Below, in pieces: positions 1-7,787 of a stretch of 15,087 nucleotides of DNA. The stretch's first letter is position 1. The number at the start of each line of letters is the position of its first letter. The stretch comes from an uncultured Lachnospiraceae bacterium (GTDB taxonomy: Bacteria; Bacillota; Clostridia; Lachnospirales; Lachnospiraceae), in contig CAJUSJ010000095.1 of the NCBI GenBank assembly GCA_910588865.1, forward strand, positions 1 to 15,087, in the 5' to 3' direction. The position numbers and the translations under genes were made by a program. Under the pieces are notes generated by a model. That model saw only the letters and a list, made by a program, of their open reading frames with translations, did no database searches and had not been told where the DNA came from.

Positions 1-76
1 TATAGGATAGCATATTTTGTTGAAGTTTTCTAAATTAACTAGCACAACAGGTTAAGTTATATGCCTATTAGTTTTC

Positions 77-107
77 ATTTTACCATATGATATTTTATTT
101 TACCATA
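77..107. repeat. Direct repeat upstream of the sugar operon
   Basis: The 11-mer ATTTTACCATA occurs at 77-87 and again at 97-107, exactly 20 bp apart, about two helical turns. Both lie upstream of the putative promoter of the binding-protein gene. Phased direct repeats of this kind suit a tandem-binding activator such as an AraC-type response regulator, which often accompanies YesL-containing sugar operons. No such regulator gene is in the window, so this role is inference. Confidence 0.4.
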
Positions 108-139
108 GTCTTCATAGAAAAAAAGAAATTACCTTGCCA

Positions 140-169
140 TGTACAAAATGCCCATATATTCCTTATAAT
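140..169 (+). promoter_or_regulatory. Putative promoter of the alpha-galactoside operon
   Basis: A perfect TATAAT lies at 164-169. The best -35 candidate is TGTACA at 140-145, with an 18-bp spacer and only 4 of 6 consensus positions. A better-looking TTGCCA at 134-139 is 24 bp away, too far. A strong -10 with a poor -35 fits an activator-dependent promoter. The start point would be near 176, giving a leader of about 95 nt before the ATG at 271. Confidence 0.45.
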
Positions 170-180
170 CTTAAGTAACA

Positions 181-214
181 ATTTGGCATAGGTTTTCTAT
201 AGCGGATGCCAAAT
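181..214 (+). promoter_or_regulatory. Inverted repeat in the operon leader
   Basis: ATTTGGCAT at 181-189 is an exact inverted match to ATGCCAAAT at 206-214, separated by 16 nt. If transcription starts near 176, this would form a 9-bp hairpin at the very 5' end of the mRNA. It could equally be a DNA operator placed just after the start point. It has no U-run and does not match a riboswitch class I recognise. Confidence 0.45.
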
Positions 215-270
215 GGGGCAATATAGCTAAAAAAATAAGTCATTATGACGAAAACGGGAGGTAATTCAAG

Positions 271-1554
271 ATGAAAAGACGTAACAAATTTGTAGCGTTG
301 GGTCTGACTGCCGCGGTTGTCGCGACCAGTCTGGCAGGCTGCGGCGGTTCAAGCGGCTCCGGCGGTTCTGGCGGAGGGGATTCCAGCGCGCCTCTTACGG
401 TAGCCATCTGGGATGGCGGCCAGCAGGCAGGACTTCAGGAGATTCTCAACGCGTTCACGGAATCTACCGGCATCAAGACCCAGCTTCAGGTTATTGAGTG
501 GAACAGCTACTGGACCCTTCTTGAGGCAGGTGCCAGCGGCGGGGATATGCCAGACGTATTTTGGATGCACTCCAATGAAGCGGTGAAGTATATGTCCAAT
601 GGCATCCTTCTGGATATTACGGATCAGGTGGCCGCCAGCACGGTTTTGGAGTTGGATAAATTCCCGGAGGATTTAAAAGCCATGTATCAGTGGGAGGGCA
701 AGACCTATGCTCTGCCTAAAGATATGGATACCATTGCCATATGGTACAACAAGACATTGTTTGACGAAGCGGGAATTCCCTATCCCGATGGAAGCTGGAC
801 CTGGGATGAGTTCTATGAGATCGCCCAGCAGCTGACCAAAGATGACGGAAGCGTGTATGGGTTTGCCGCTAATCCATCTAATGAGCAGGATACCTGGATG
901 AATATTGTTTACACTCTGGGCGGCTGTGTGCTTAACGACCAGGGGATGTCCGGGTTTGACGATCCGAAGACCATCGCTGCCATGGAGTTCGTAGACAAGA
1001 TGGTACATACGGTTATGCCTCCGGCGTCAACCATGTCCGAGACAGGTACCGACGTGCTGTTTGGTTCCGGCAAGGTAGCCATGATCAGCCAGGGCTCCTG
1101 GATGGTGGCAGGTTTTAAGGATAATGAATACATCGCTGAGAACGCGGATGTGGCAAGGCTGCCAAAAGACCCTGAAACCGGGAGAAGCATCTCTCTGTAC
1201 AACGGACTTGGCTGGTCAGCCTCCGCGGGAACCAAGAATCCGGAAGGCGCTTATAAGCTGATCGAGTGGTTCGCGACCAAGGATATGCAGCAGAAGCAGG
1301 CAGAGCTGGGCGTGACTATGGCGGCTTACGAGGGCGTATCCGATCAGTGGGTAAACAACACGGACAAATTTGATCTGTCTCCCTATCTGGAGGCCATGGA
1401 CGATGTGGTGTTCCGTCCCGCGACCAGAAGCACTCTGGCATGGTGGAATCCAATGGTAGAGGAGCTTAAGAAACCCTGGAATGGTGAGGAAGATATGGCG
1501 ACCGCATGTGCCAATATCACTGCCATCATGAATGAGAAGATCGCGGAAGAGTAG
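271..1554 (+). CDS. ABC transporter sugar-binding lipoprotein (family 1)
   Basis: This is the extracellular solute-binding protein of an ABC sugar importer, anchored to the outer face of the membrane by lipid. The N-terminus is a lipoprotein signal: MKRR, a hydrophobic stretch, then the lipobox LAGC with the modified Cys at residue 24. A flexible Gly/Ser linker (about 25-40) follows. The body has family-1 landmarks: a GDMPDVFW segment near 91-98 and a LPKDMDTIAIWYNKTLFDEA region near 148-167, where carbohydrate-binding proteins carry the DtxxlyYNkdlF motif. At 427 residues it is normal length. The start is supported by GGGAGG at 256-261, 9 nt before the ATG. It is first in an operon with two permeases, a YesL protein and a GH36 alpha-galactosidase, so the ligand is probably an alpha-galactoside such as melibiose or a raffinose-type sugar. 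The family is certain; the ligand is inferred from context only. Confidence 0.94.
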   Translation: MKRRNKFVALGLTAAVVATSLAGCGGSSGSGGSGGGDSSAPLTVAIWDGGQQAGLQEILNAFTESTGIKTQLQVIEWNSYWTLLEAGASGGDMPDVFWMHSNEAVKYMSNGILLDITDQVAASTVLELDKFPEDLKAMYQWEGKTYALPKDMDTIAIWYNKTLFDEAGIPYPDGSWTWDEFYEIAQQLTKDDGSVYGFAANPSNEQDTWMNIVYTLGGCVLNDQGMSGFDDPKTIAAMEFVDKMVHTVMPPASTMSETGTDVLFGSGKVAMISQGSWMVAGFKDNEYIAENADVARLPKDPETGRSISLYNGLGWSASAGTKNPEGAYKLIEWFATKDMQQKQAELGVTMAAYEGVSDQWVNNTDKFDLSPYLEAMDDVVFRPATRSTLAWWNPMVEELKKPWNGEEDMATACANITAIMNEKIAEE

Positions 1555-1563
1555 GAAAAACAT

Positions 1564-1599
1564 GGGCGCTTCTCAGTGGCTAAGGTCAGGGAAGCGTCC
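1564..1599 (+). promoter_or_regulatory. Intercistronic hairpin after the binding-protein gene
   Basis: GGGCGCTTC at 1564-1572 pairs with GAAGCGTCC at 1591-1599 (one G-U pair), and the stem can extend two pairs inward. No U-run follows, and the next gene's ribosome site starts 13 nt later, so this is not a classical terminator. Hairpins at this position in sugar ABC operons commonly stabilise the upstream binding-protein mRNA or partly attenuate permease expression. That role is inference. Confidence 0.55.
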
Positions 1600-1623
1600 T
1601 AATAAAAGAAAAGGGGTGAAGTT

Positions 1624-2517
1624 GTGGGTACTATTAAAAAAGGAACTACCAGAGAACGCAACGAATTCGTATGGGGATGGGCGTTTATCTTCCCCACCAT
1701 GCTGGGACTGATCGTGCTGAACATTATCCCGATCTTCCAGACAATCTACCAGAGCTTCTTTAAGACAGGGGACTTTGGCAGGGGCAACATCTTCATCGGA
1801 TTGGATAACTATATCAAGATGTTTGGAGACGCGGAAGTATGGCAGTCTGTTATCAATACCTTTAAGTATGCCATCGTGGAAGTACCGTTTTCCATCGCCA
1901 TCGCTCTGGTTCTCGCGGTGCTCTTAAACCGCAAGATGATGGGTGTCTCCGCTTACCGTACCATCTTCTTCCTTCCCATGGTAGCGGCTCCGGCTGCCAT
2001 CGCCATGGTTTGGAGATGGCTGTTTAACTCTGAGTTCGGTCTTCTGAACCATCTCTTCGGAACCAACATCAACTGGATCTCCGACCCAGCCATTGCCGTG
2101 TTCGCCATCGCGGTCATCGGTATCTGGTCCATTATCGGTTACAACATGGTACTGTTCCTGGCAGGACTTCAGGAAATTCCCAGAGATTACTATGAGGCTG
2201 CCAGCATTGACGGAGCTACAGGAATCAATCAGTTCTTCAACATTACGGTTCCGCTGCTGTCCCCCACCATTTTCTTTGTGACCATCACAAGAGTTATCGG
2301 CGGCCTGCAGGTATTCGACCTGATCTTTATGGTAATGGATAAGAACAACCCGGCTCTCTACAAGACCCAGTCAATCGTGTACCTGTTCTACCAGAACTCC
2401 TTTGTGGAGAACAATAAGGGCTATGGATCCACCATCGTAGTTCTTTTGATCGCCATTATTATGGTAGTAACCGTATTCCAGATGATCGCCCAGAAGAAAT
2501 GGGTATACTACAACTAG
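1624..2517 (+). CDS. ABC sugar transporter permease (MalF/UgpA-like)
   Basis: This is one of the two membrane subunits of the importer. It is 297 residues with about six transmembrane segments; the first is near 18-40 (WAFIFPTMLGLIVLNIIPIF). The cytoplasmic EAA loop that contacts the ATPase is clear at about 190-214, with the core EAASIDGATG and then FNITVPLLSP. The start is GTG at 1624, preceded by AGGGGTGA at 1612-1619. There is no competing ATG before the first membrane helix. The stop codon overlaps the ribosome site of the next permease, so the two are translationally close. Length and topology match the MalF/UgpA/LacF class that pairs with a family-1 binding protein. No ATP-binding subunit gene is present in the window. 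Confidence 0.94.
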   Translation: MGTIKKGTTRERNEFVWGWAFIFPTMLGLIVLNIIPIFQTIYQSFFKTGDFGRGNIFIGLDNYIKMFGDAEVWQSVINTFKYAIVEVPFSIAIALVLAVLLNRKMMGVSAYRTIFFLPMVAAPAAIAMVWRWLFNSEFGLLNHLFGTNINWISDPAIAVFAIAVIGIWSIIGYNMVLFLAGLQEIPRDYYEAASIDGATGINQFFNITVPLLSPTIFFVTITRVIGGLQVFDLIFMVMDKNNPALYKTQSIVYLFYQNSFVENNKGYGSTIVVLLIAIIMVVTVFQMIAQKKWVYYN

Positions 2518-2532
2518 GAGAGGAGAAGCGAT

Positions 2533-3357
2533 ATGGAACAAAGAGCAAAAATGACGCAGGCGTTGATTCATGTCATCCTGATTCTGGTATCCATCACCAT
2601 GTTGGTTCCGTTTTTGTGGATGATACTCACTGCCTTTAAGAGCATGGGAGAGGCCACCAGCGTATCTCCATTCGTGATCTTTCCGAGTGTGTGGAGGACA
2701 GAGAACTTTACAACCGTTATTAACAACTTAAACTTTGTGGAGCTGTACATTAACACCTTGCTGCTGATCGCGGGCCGCGTTATCGCGGCGGTGCTCACCG
2801 CCACACTGGCAGGCTACGCGTTTGCCAGACTGCAGTTTCGGGGAAGAGATTTCATGTTCTCCCTGATTCTGTTCCAGATGATGGTGCCAGGTCAGATCTT
2901 CATCATTCCCCAGTACTTGATGGTCAGCAAAATGGGAATGCTCAACACCATCTTTGCCCTGGTTTTCCCGGGTCTGGTAACCGCTTTTGGTACATTCCTG
3001 CTCCGTCAGGCTTACATGGGACTTCCCAGGGATCTGGAGGAGGCGGCCCGCCTTGACGGCTGCAACATCGGCCAGACCTTCCTGTTCATCATGGCGCCTC
3101 TGACCCGGTCTTCCATGGTAGCCCTGGGCATCTTTACCGCTGTGTTCGCCTACAAAGACCTGATGTGGCCTCTGATCTGTAACAGGGACGTGATGCCTCT
3201 GTCCGCGGCTCTCGCCAAGATGCAGGGTCAGTACAGCAACAATTATCCACAGCTGATGGCCGCCTCACTGCTGGCCTGTATCCCCATGATTGTGCTGTAT
3301 CTGATCTTCCAGAAGCAGTTCATCGAAGGTATCGCTACTTCCGGCGGCAAGCTGTAA
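2533..3357 (+). CDS. ABC sugar transporter permease (MalG/UgpE-like)
   Basis: This is the second membrane subunit of the same importer, 274 residues and six predicted membrane spans. The N-terminal helix is about 9-34. The EAA loop is at about 164-190, with EEAARLDG at 169-176 followed by FLFIMAPLTRS. The sequence closes with a FIEGIATSGGKL tail typical of MalG-class permeases (usually xxGlTaGAVKG; here AtSGGKL). A very strong ribosome site, AGGAGAGGAG at 2516-2525, overlaps the stop of the previous gene and lies 7 nt before the ATG. It would form a heterodimer with the upstream permease and needs a separate MsmX-like ATPase to function. The start and family are certain; the transported sugar is not. 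Confidence 0.94.
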   Translation: MEQRAKMTQALIHVILILVSITMLVPFLWMILTAFKSMGEATSVSPFVIFPSVWRTENFTTVINNLNFVELYINTLLLIAGRVIAAVLTATLAGYAFARLQFRGRDFMFSLILFQMMVPGQIFIIPQYLMVSKMGMLNTIFALVFPGLVTAFGTFLLRQAYMGLPRDLEEAARLDGCNIGQTFLFIMAPLTRSSMVALGIFTAVFAYKDLMWPLICNRDVMPLSAALAKMQGQYSNNYPQLMAASLLACIPMIVLYLIFQKQFIEGIATSGGKL

Positions 3358-3414
3358 TCTTCGCGGGTCTCACCCAGGCAGAACCGTGACACACCAATAC
3401 AGAAAGGAACGGAC

Positions 3415-4080
3415 ATGAACTTTTTCAACGAAGACAATTTCCTTCACCGCTTTTTCCTCTTCGCGGGAAGTTTGATTGAACTGAATCTTTTGTGGATTCT
3501 GTCCAGTATACCCCTGGTAACCATAGGAGCCTCTACCACAGCCCTGTATTACTGTACATTAAAGCTGCATAAAGACGGAGACATCAGTATCTGGAAAAGC
3601 TATTGGAAAAGTTTTCGTATGAATTTTATCCAGGCCACAGCCCTTTGGCTGGGCCTGGTTTTGGCAGGTGTCTGTGTCTGGCTCGAGAAGAGGGCAGTGG
3701 TGACCATGCCGGGAGCCATGTCCGTGATCTTTACCTATGTTGTGTGGGGAATGATTTTTTTTCTGATCGTAATAGCATTGTGTATTTTTCCAACCATAGC
3801 GTCATTTGAGAACAAGACCCTGCGTCTGATCCCTTACAGCCTGTACTTTGCCGTTAGAAAGCCCGGTTACACGCTGTGCGTCGCCGCCATTACCTGTGTG
3901 CCCATGTACTTTACTTTGGTGGACGCGGAACTTTTTCCCGTCTACCTGCTGGTGTGGCTTATGTGTGGGTTTTCTTTGACCGCCTATGGGAACTCCTGGT
4001 TTTTCTGGAGGCTGTTCCGGGTCTATTTCGGGGCTGACCAGAAGCAGGGGATTGATATAAAAAACGAATGTGGAGGCTAA
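3415..4080 (+). CDS. YesL/DUF624 family membrane protein
   Basis: This is a 221-residue integral membrane protein of the YesL (DUF624) family. It has about five hydrophobic spans, roughly 13-38, 71-90, 103-127, 151-170 and 172-195. The family signature is at the N-terminus: LNLLWILSSIPLVTIGAS (about 23-40), then TTALYYCTLKL. An F-R-x-N-F-I-Q-A-T stretch near 67-74 is also typical. Members sit beside family-1 sugar ABC operons in Firmicutes, but their biochemical role is not established, so none is assigned here. The start is supported by AAAGGA at 3403-3408, 6 nt before the ATG. It follows the second permease by 57 bp, and its last codons lie against the alpha-galactosidase start, so the two are probably translationally coupled. 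Confidence 0.9.
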   Translation: MNFFNEDNFLHRFFLFAGSLIELNLLWILSSIPLVTIGASTTALYYCTLKLHKDGDISIWKSYWKSFRMNFIQATALWLGLVLAGVCVWLEKRAVVTMPGAMSVIFTYVVWGMIFFLIVIALCIFPTIASFENKTLRLIPYSLYFAVRKPGYTLCVAAITCVPMYFTLVDAELFPVYLLVWLMCGFSLTAYGNSWFFWRLFRVYFGADQKQGIDIKNECGG

Positions 4081-4090
4081 AAGTCAACGT

Positions 4091-6295
4091 ATGAGGTATA
4101 TTTCTTTCAACGAGGAGACAAACGTATTCACTTTGCGCACCAGGACCACCATGTATCAGATGCAGGTGGGAAGGTACGGCACGCTGCTGCACCTGTATTA
4201 TGGGGAGGATCTGGGGGATGAGGAGGTGTCCCACGGCATTGTCAATTTGGACCGGGGATTTTCCGGCAATCCTTATGAGGCGGACAGGGACCGGAAGTTT
4301 TCACTTGACGTTCTGCCCCAGGAGTACACGGCGGAGGGCAATGGCGACTACCGGATCCAGGGAATTGAGGCTGAGCATGAAGACGGAAGCCATGTGCTTC
4401 AGCTGAAATATCACTGCCATACAGTCAGAAAAGGAAAATACGCGCTGGCAGGCCTTCCTGCCATGTTCGCGGGGGAAAATGAATCAGAAACCCTGGAGAT
4501 CACATTGAGAGATGAGCTGAGCGGAGTGTGTGTGAAGCTGCTCTACGGCGTTCTGTGGGACTGTGACATCATCACCAGGGCCGCCAAGGTGATCAATAGC
4601 GGAGAGCGGGAGGTCACCTTGAGGCGGGTCATGTCCATGGAAGTGGATTTCCCGAAACGGCCTATGGATATGATCCACTTTTATGGAAGGCACTCCATGG
4701 AACGGATCACCGAGCGCCGTCCTCTCCTTCACGGGATTCAGTCTGTGGAAAGCAAGAGGGGGATTTCCAGCCACCACCACAATCCGGCGGTGATCTTCTG
4801 TGACCACAGCGCCACAGAGGATTTTGGAGAATGCTTTGGGTTTGCTTTTGTGTACAGCGGCAACTTTATCTGCCAGGCGGAGCTGGACCAGGTAGATCAG
4901 ACCAGGGTCGTTATGGGGATTCATCCTTACCAGTTCGCGTGGACCCTAAGGCCGGGGGAGTCATTCCAGGCCCCGGAAACAGCCATGTCCTACTCAGGAG
5001 CTGGTTTGGCGGCTCTGTCCCACCATTTCCATGACGGCTTCAGAGAACACTTGATCCGGGGCGGTTTTGTGAAAAAGCCCAGACCTGTCCTGGTGAACAA
5101 CTGGGAGGCCACCTACTTTGAGTTCAATGAGCAGAAGCTCTTTAACATCGCCAAAGCCGCCAAGGAAGTGGGCATTGAGATGTTTGTGCTGGATGACGGC
5201 TGGTTTGGAAAAAGGGACAGCGACTATACGGGCCTTGGAGACTGGTATGTGAATGAAGAGAAGATACACGGTGGCCTGCCCAAGCTTGTGGAGAAGATCC
5301 GGGGGCTTGGTATGAAGTTCGGCATCTGGCTGGAGCCGGAGATGGTGTCTGAGGACAGTGATCTGTACCGGAAGCATCCGGACTGGTGCCTGAGGGTGCC
5401 GGGGAGACTGCCGGTGCGGAGCCGCTCCCAGCTGAATCTGGATGTGACAAAAAAAGAAGTTCGGGACTATATTATGGAGCAGATTTTCAAGGTCATTGAC
5501 AGCTGCCAGGCTGACTATATCAAATGGGATGTGAATCGGGCTCTCGGAAATGTATATTCCCAGGGACGGGCGTCAGGAGAACAGGGGGAGGTTTTCCACC
5601 GCCATATGCTGGGGGTATATGATATGATGGAGCGGCTTATAAGCCGTTATCCCAATCTGCTTTTTGAGACCTGCGCGGGCGGTGGGGGCCGTTTTGACGC
5701 GGGGATGCTTTACTATTCACCTCAGATCTGGTGCAGCGACAACACCGACGCGGCCGACAGGCTGGAGATCCATTACGGGACATCCTTTTTCTATCCCATC
5801 AGCGCCTTTGGAGCCCATGTCAGCGTGTGTCCCAACCATCAGACGGGAAGGACCACGCCGTTTCGGACCCGGGGCGTGGTGGCAGGTTCCGGCACCTTTG
5901 GATATGAACTGGACTTAGAGCACATGGACCAGGAGGAAAAGGAAGCCGCCGCCGCTCAGATCAAGCAGTTTAAGGAGACCGAGAGACTGATTCAGCAGGG
6001 CGATTACTACCGCCTTTCCGCTCCCGGGGATTCGACCAATTCCGTGTTCTGGGAGTTTGTGTCCAAGGACAAAACCGATGTATTGGTGTCCGGAGTGGTG
6101 CCCCGCAGCGAAGTGAATCCTCCGGTGAACCTTTTAAGATTCCGAGGTCTGGACCCGGATTCCTACTATAGGGAGAAGGCCAGCAAAGAGGTTTACAAGG
6201 GGAAGGTTCTGATGAAAGTGGGACTTGCCCTTCCAGTGACATCTGAGGACTATGAGTCGGTTCTGTACCGTTTTGAGGCAGTGACAAAGAACTGA
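4091..6295 (+). CDS. Alpha-galactosidase, glycoside hydrolase family 36
   Basis: This enzyme hydrolyses terminal alpha-1,6-linked galactose (melibiose, raffinose, stachyose). With no signal peptide it acts in the cytoplasm on imported sugar. It is 734 residues, normal for bacterial GH36. An N-terminal beta-sandwich (about 1-320) is followed by the catalytic barrel, which opens at W338 (NWEATYFEFNE). It contains LDDGWFG (D368-D369), the nucleophile motif YIKWDVNR (Asp480), CAGGGGRFD (Cys528) and the acid/base motif WCSDNTDA (Asp550). All expected catalytic residues are present. The start is uncertain. An in-frame GTG at 4070 would add seven residues but has no ribosome site. The ATG at 4091 has GGAGG at 4072-4076, 14 nt away, and gives the N-terminus MRYISFNEE typical of the family. 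The GGAGG lies inside the last codons of the YesL gene, suggesting coupling. It supplies the catabolic step for the upstream importer. Confidence 0.93.
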   Translation: MRYISFNEETNVFTLRTRTTMYQMQVGRYGTLLHLYYGEDLGDEEVSHGIVNLDRGFSGNPYEADRDRKFSLDVLPQEYTAEGNGDYRIQGIEAEHEDGSHVLQLKYHCHTVRKGKYALAGLPAMFAGENESETLEITLRDELSGVCVKLLYGVLWDCDIITRAAKVINSGEREVTLRRVMSMEVDFPKRPMDMIHFYGRHSMERITERRPLLHGIQSVESKRGISSHHHNPAVIFCDHSATEDFGECFGFAFVYSGNFICQAELDQVDQTRVVMGIHPYQFAWTLRPGESFQAPETAMSYSGAGLAALSHHFHDGFREHLIRGGFVKKPRPVLVNNWEATYFEFNEQKLFNIAKAAKEVGIEMFVLDDGWFGKRDSDYTGLGDWYVNEEKIHGGLPKLVEKIRGLGMKFGIWLEPEMVSEDSDLYRKHPDWCLRVPGRLPVRSRSQLNLDVTKKEVRDYIMEQIFKVIDSCQADYIKWDVNRALGNVYSQGRASGEQGEVFHRHMLGVYDMMERLISRYPNLLFETCAGGGGRFDAGMLYYSPQIWCSDNTDAADRLEIHYGTSFFYPISAFGAHVSVCPNHQTGRTTPFRTRGVVAGSGTFGYELDLEHMDQEEKEAAAAQIKQFKETERLIQQGDYYRLSAPGDSTNSVFWEFVSKDKTDVLVSGVVPRSEVNPPVNLLRFRGLDPDSYYREKASKEVYKGKVLMKVGLALPVTSEDYESVLYRFEAVTKN

Positions 6296-6345
6296 GCTAT
6301 CACGAATATGAAAAAGGATATCGGATAAAAGGTTTGGATAGAGGG

Positions 6346-6383
6346 ATGCCAGGTCAGCGGGGAGCTGACCTGGCATATTTAAT
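6346..6383 (+). terminator. Terminator after the alpha-galactosidase operon
   Basis: A perfect 13-bp stem is formed by ATGCCAGGTCAGC (6346-6358) and GCTGACCTGGCAT (6364-6376) around a GGGGA loop. The tail ATTTAAT is only weakly U-rich. The site lies 50 bp after the alpha-galactosidase stop and between convergent genes, so it probably ends the operon and may also stop transcripts from the opposing LacI gene. Confidence 0.8.
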
Positions 6384-6434
6384 GTACATGGGGCGGGCAG
6401 GGGGAAGGGCCTCCCCCGCTCCATTGGAAATTCT

Positions 6435-7514
6435 CTATGACAGGATCCCTGTCTCCGCCGCTAAGTTGCTCTTCATCAGGATCTCCGGCCGCACATAGAT
6501 GGTGCTGGAAGCGGGGTACTGGCCTTTTGAGAGATAGTCCATGAGAACCTCAGCGGCCTTAAAGGACTGATAGGAAACTTTCTTGTCAATGACAGCGGTT
6601 AAGACGCCTTTTAGGAGCAGGGTCTCGCTTTCCGGAAATTTGTCATTGCCCACAAGCCGGATTTGGCCCTCCAATCCCAGGTTGCGGATGATCTTGCACA
6701 TCTGGACCGTGTGGCGGGCGCTGCTGGAATACATGGCAAAGGGCATGACATCGGCGTTCACAAGAGGAGGAAGGATCCTCTCCAGGTCCGATATCTCAAA
6801 ACAGTAGGCGGAGCGCATGGAAATGGCCGGGGCCGTAGCTGCCACCTGTTCCTGGAAACCAGCCAGATTGTTGTACTGGTCCGGCATGGCCGCTTCTCCC
6901 ACCGGATTGCCTGTAAGGATGATGGTCCCGGAAAATTCGGGGGGCAGGAAAGCGGTGATCAGCTGGGCCGCTAAGCTTCCCGCCATCTCGTCGTAGGCCT
7001 TGACGCAGCACAGGCACGCGCCGGGATAGCTGTCAGAGCCCACAATGACCACAGGGATTCCGGCACCATGTATCTTCTGAATAAAATAAGAGGATTCGTT
7101 GCGGTTGACCCCAATGGTGATCAGCCCGTCAATGTCCGTGAGATGATTCTCATAGACATCTTTTAAAGTCTCCCCGTGCTGTCCGGGAATAAGAGGATAG
7201 TAAAATTCCGTCACATGTCCGTGAAAGATCTCGTTCCCTTCCATATACTTGCGGATCCCTGTCCAGAGAGCGGAGTAGTAAAAACGGTTTTCCATCACCG
7301 GCTCCGGCAGTACCACACCGATCCGCAGGGTCTTTCTTTTTAAAGCAGAGGCCGCTGTATTTACCGAGTAGCCCATGTCTGAGGCCAGCTCCTGCACCTT
7401 CAGGCACATGGCCCTGCTGACGCCGGACTTATTGTTGAGAGCCCGGTGGATGGTGGTGGTGCTGACACCCAGGGCGTTGGCGATATCTTTTAACGTGGCT
7501 TTTTCCTGAGACAT
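6435..7514 (-). CDS. LacI-family transcriptional regulator
   Basis: This is a 359-residue sugar-responsive repressor. The N-terminal helix-turn-helix covers about 6-30 (ATLKDIANALGVSTTTIHRALN), with NKSGVS after it. The hinge helix is near 52-60 (NTAASALKRKT). From about 63 (RIGVVLPEP) to the end it has a periplasmic-binding-protein-like effector domain. The recognition helix reads TTTIHRALN rather than the commoner TVSRxLN. The ATG at 7514 is preceded on its strand by AAAGGAA with a 6-nt spacer. It is convergent to the alpha-galactosidase gene and divergent from the PL8 lyase. Two identical candidate operators lie in the lyase intergenic region, so the lyase (and possibly the regulator itself) is the likely target. 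The effector is unknown; an unsaturated glycosaminoglycan disaccharide would be a reasonable guess but nothing in the sequence proves it. Confidence 0.92.
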   Translation of the reverse strand: MSQEKATLKDIANALGVSTTTIHRALNNKSGVSRAMCLKVQELASDMGYSVNTAASALKRKTLRIGVVLPEPVMENRFYYSALWTGIRKYMEGNEIFHGHVTEFYYPLIPGQHGETLKDVYENHLTDIDGLITIGVNRNESSYFIQKIHGAGIPVVIVGSDSYPGACLCCVKAYDEMAGSLAAQLITAFLPPEFSGTIILTGNPVGEAAMPDQYNNLAGFQEQVAATAPAISMRSAYCFEISDLERILPPLVNADVMPFAMYSSSARHTVQMCKIIRNLGLEGQIRLVGNDKFPESETLLLKGVLTAVIDKKVSYQSFKAAEVLMDYLSKGQYPASSTIYVRPEILMKSNLAAETGILS

Positions 7515-7539
7515 ATATGATTCCTTTCTATACCCTTGT

Positions 7540-7568
7540 ACTATAACACATATTCTGTAAAAAGTAAA
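7540..7568 (-). promoter_or_regulatory. Putative promoter of the LacI gene
   Basis: On the minus strand, TTTACT (7568-7563) and TATAGT (7545-7540) are separated by 17 bp. That is 4 of 6 and 5 of 6 consensus positions. The predicted start near 7533 leaves a leader of about 20 nt. Operator copy 1 (7591-7604) lies just upstream of the -35. Confidence 0.5.
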
Positions 7569-7590
7569 TGGAAAACGGAAATGAAAATGA

Positions 7591-7604
7591 GTAAACGATT
7601 AACT
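7591..7604. promoter_or_regulatory. Candidate LacI-type operator, copy 1
   Basis: GTAAACGATTAACT is identical to the copy at 7742-7755. The central CG with flanking TAA/TTA arms (TAAACGATTA) is typical of LacI-family operators, though symmetry is incomplete. This copy lies upstream of the LacI -35 and 151 bp from the other, a spacing that would allow DNA looping. A relaxed CcpA cre site is an alternative reading. Confidence 0.6.
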
Positions 7605-7668
7605 ATGTAAAAATTCTACTATTTTACGGAGAGAAAGAAAAATATTGACCTAATTATAGCATAAAAAC

Positions 7669-7687
7669 GGATAAATATAGGATAAAT
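7669..7687. repeat. Short direct repeat in the lyase upstream region
   Basis: GGATAAAT occurs at 7669-7676 and 7680-7687, one helical turn (11 bp) apart, in AT-rich DNA 23-41 bp upstream of the lyase -35. It is followed by the AT palindrome ATATTTAAATAT. It may be only an AT-rich upstream element; no protein is assigned to it. Confidence 0.25.
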
Positions 7688-7709
7688 TTAACATATTGAT
7701 ATTTAAATA

Positions 7710-7738
7710 TTGTATTTTTAGAAAAACAATGCTATGAT
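7710..7738 (+). promoter_or_regulatory. Promoter of the PL8 lyase gene
   Basis: TTGTAT (7710-7715) and TATGAT (7733-7738) are separated by the optimal 17 bp. Upstream DNA is strongly AT-rich. The predicted start, near 7745, lies inside operator copy 2, so a bound repressor would block initiation. Confidence 0.65.
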
Positions 7739-7741
7739 ATC

Positions 7742-7755
7742 GTAAACGATTAACT
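7742..7755. promoter_or_regulatory. Candidate LacI-type operator, copy 2
   Basis: This second exact copy of GTAAACGATTAACT begins 3 bp after the lyase -10 box and covers the expected start of transcription, a classic repression position. A shortened variant, GTAAAATTAACT, follows at 7763-7774, just before the ribosome site AGGAGG (7775-7780). Confidence 0.65.
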
Positions 7756-7787
7756 TTATTACGTAAAATTAACTAGGAGGAAATGAG

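Noticed and set aside
181..214. The leader inverted repeat as a riboswitch
   Set aside because: It is a single 9-bp hairpin with no conserved aptamer core, no second helix and no terminator alternative.
1564..1599. Intercistronic hairpin as a full terminator
   Set aside because: No U-run follows and the permease ribosome site begins immediately after; the permeases would need another promoter that is not visible.
4484..5450. Several long minus-strand open frames inside the alpha-galactosidase gene
   Set aside because: They are antisense shadows of a GC-richer gene, lack ribosome sites and show no recognisable protein features.
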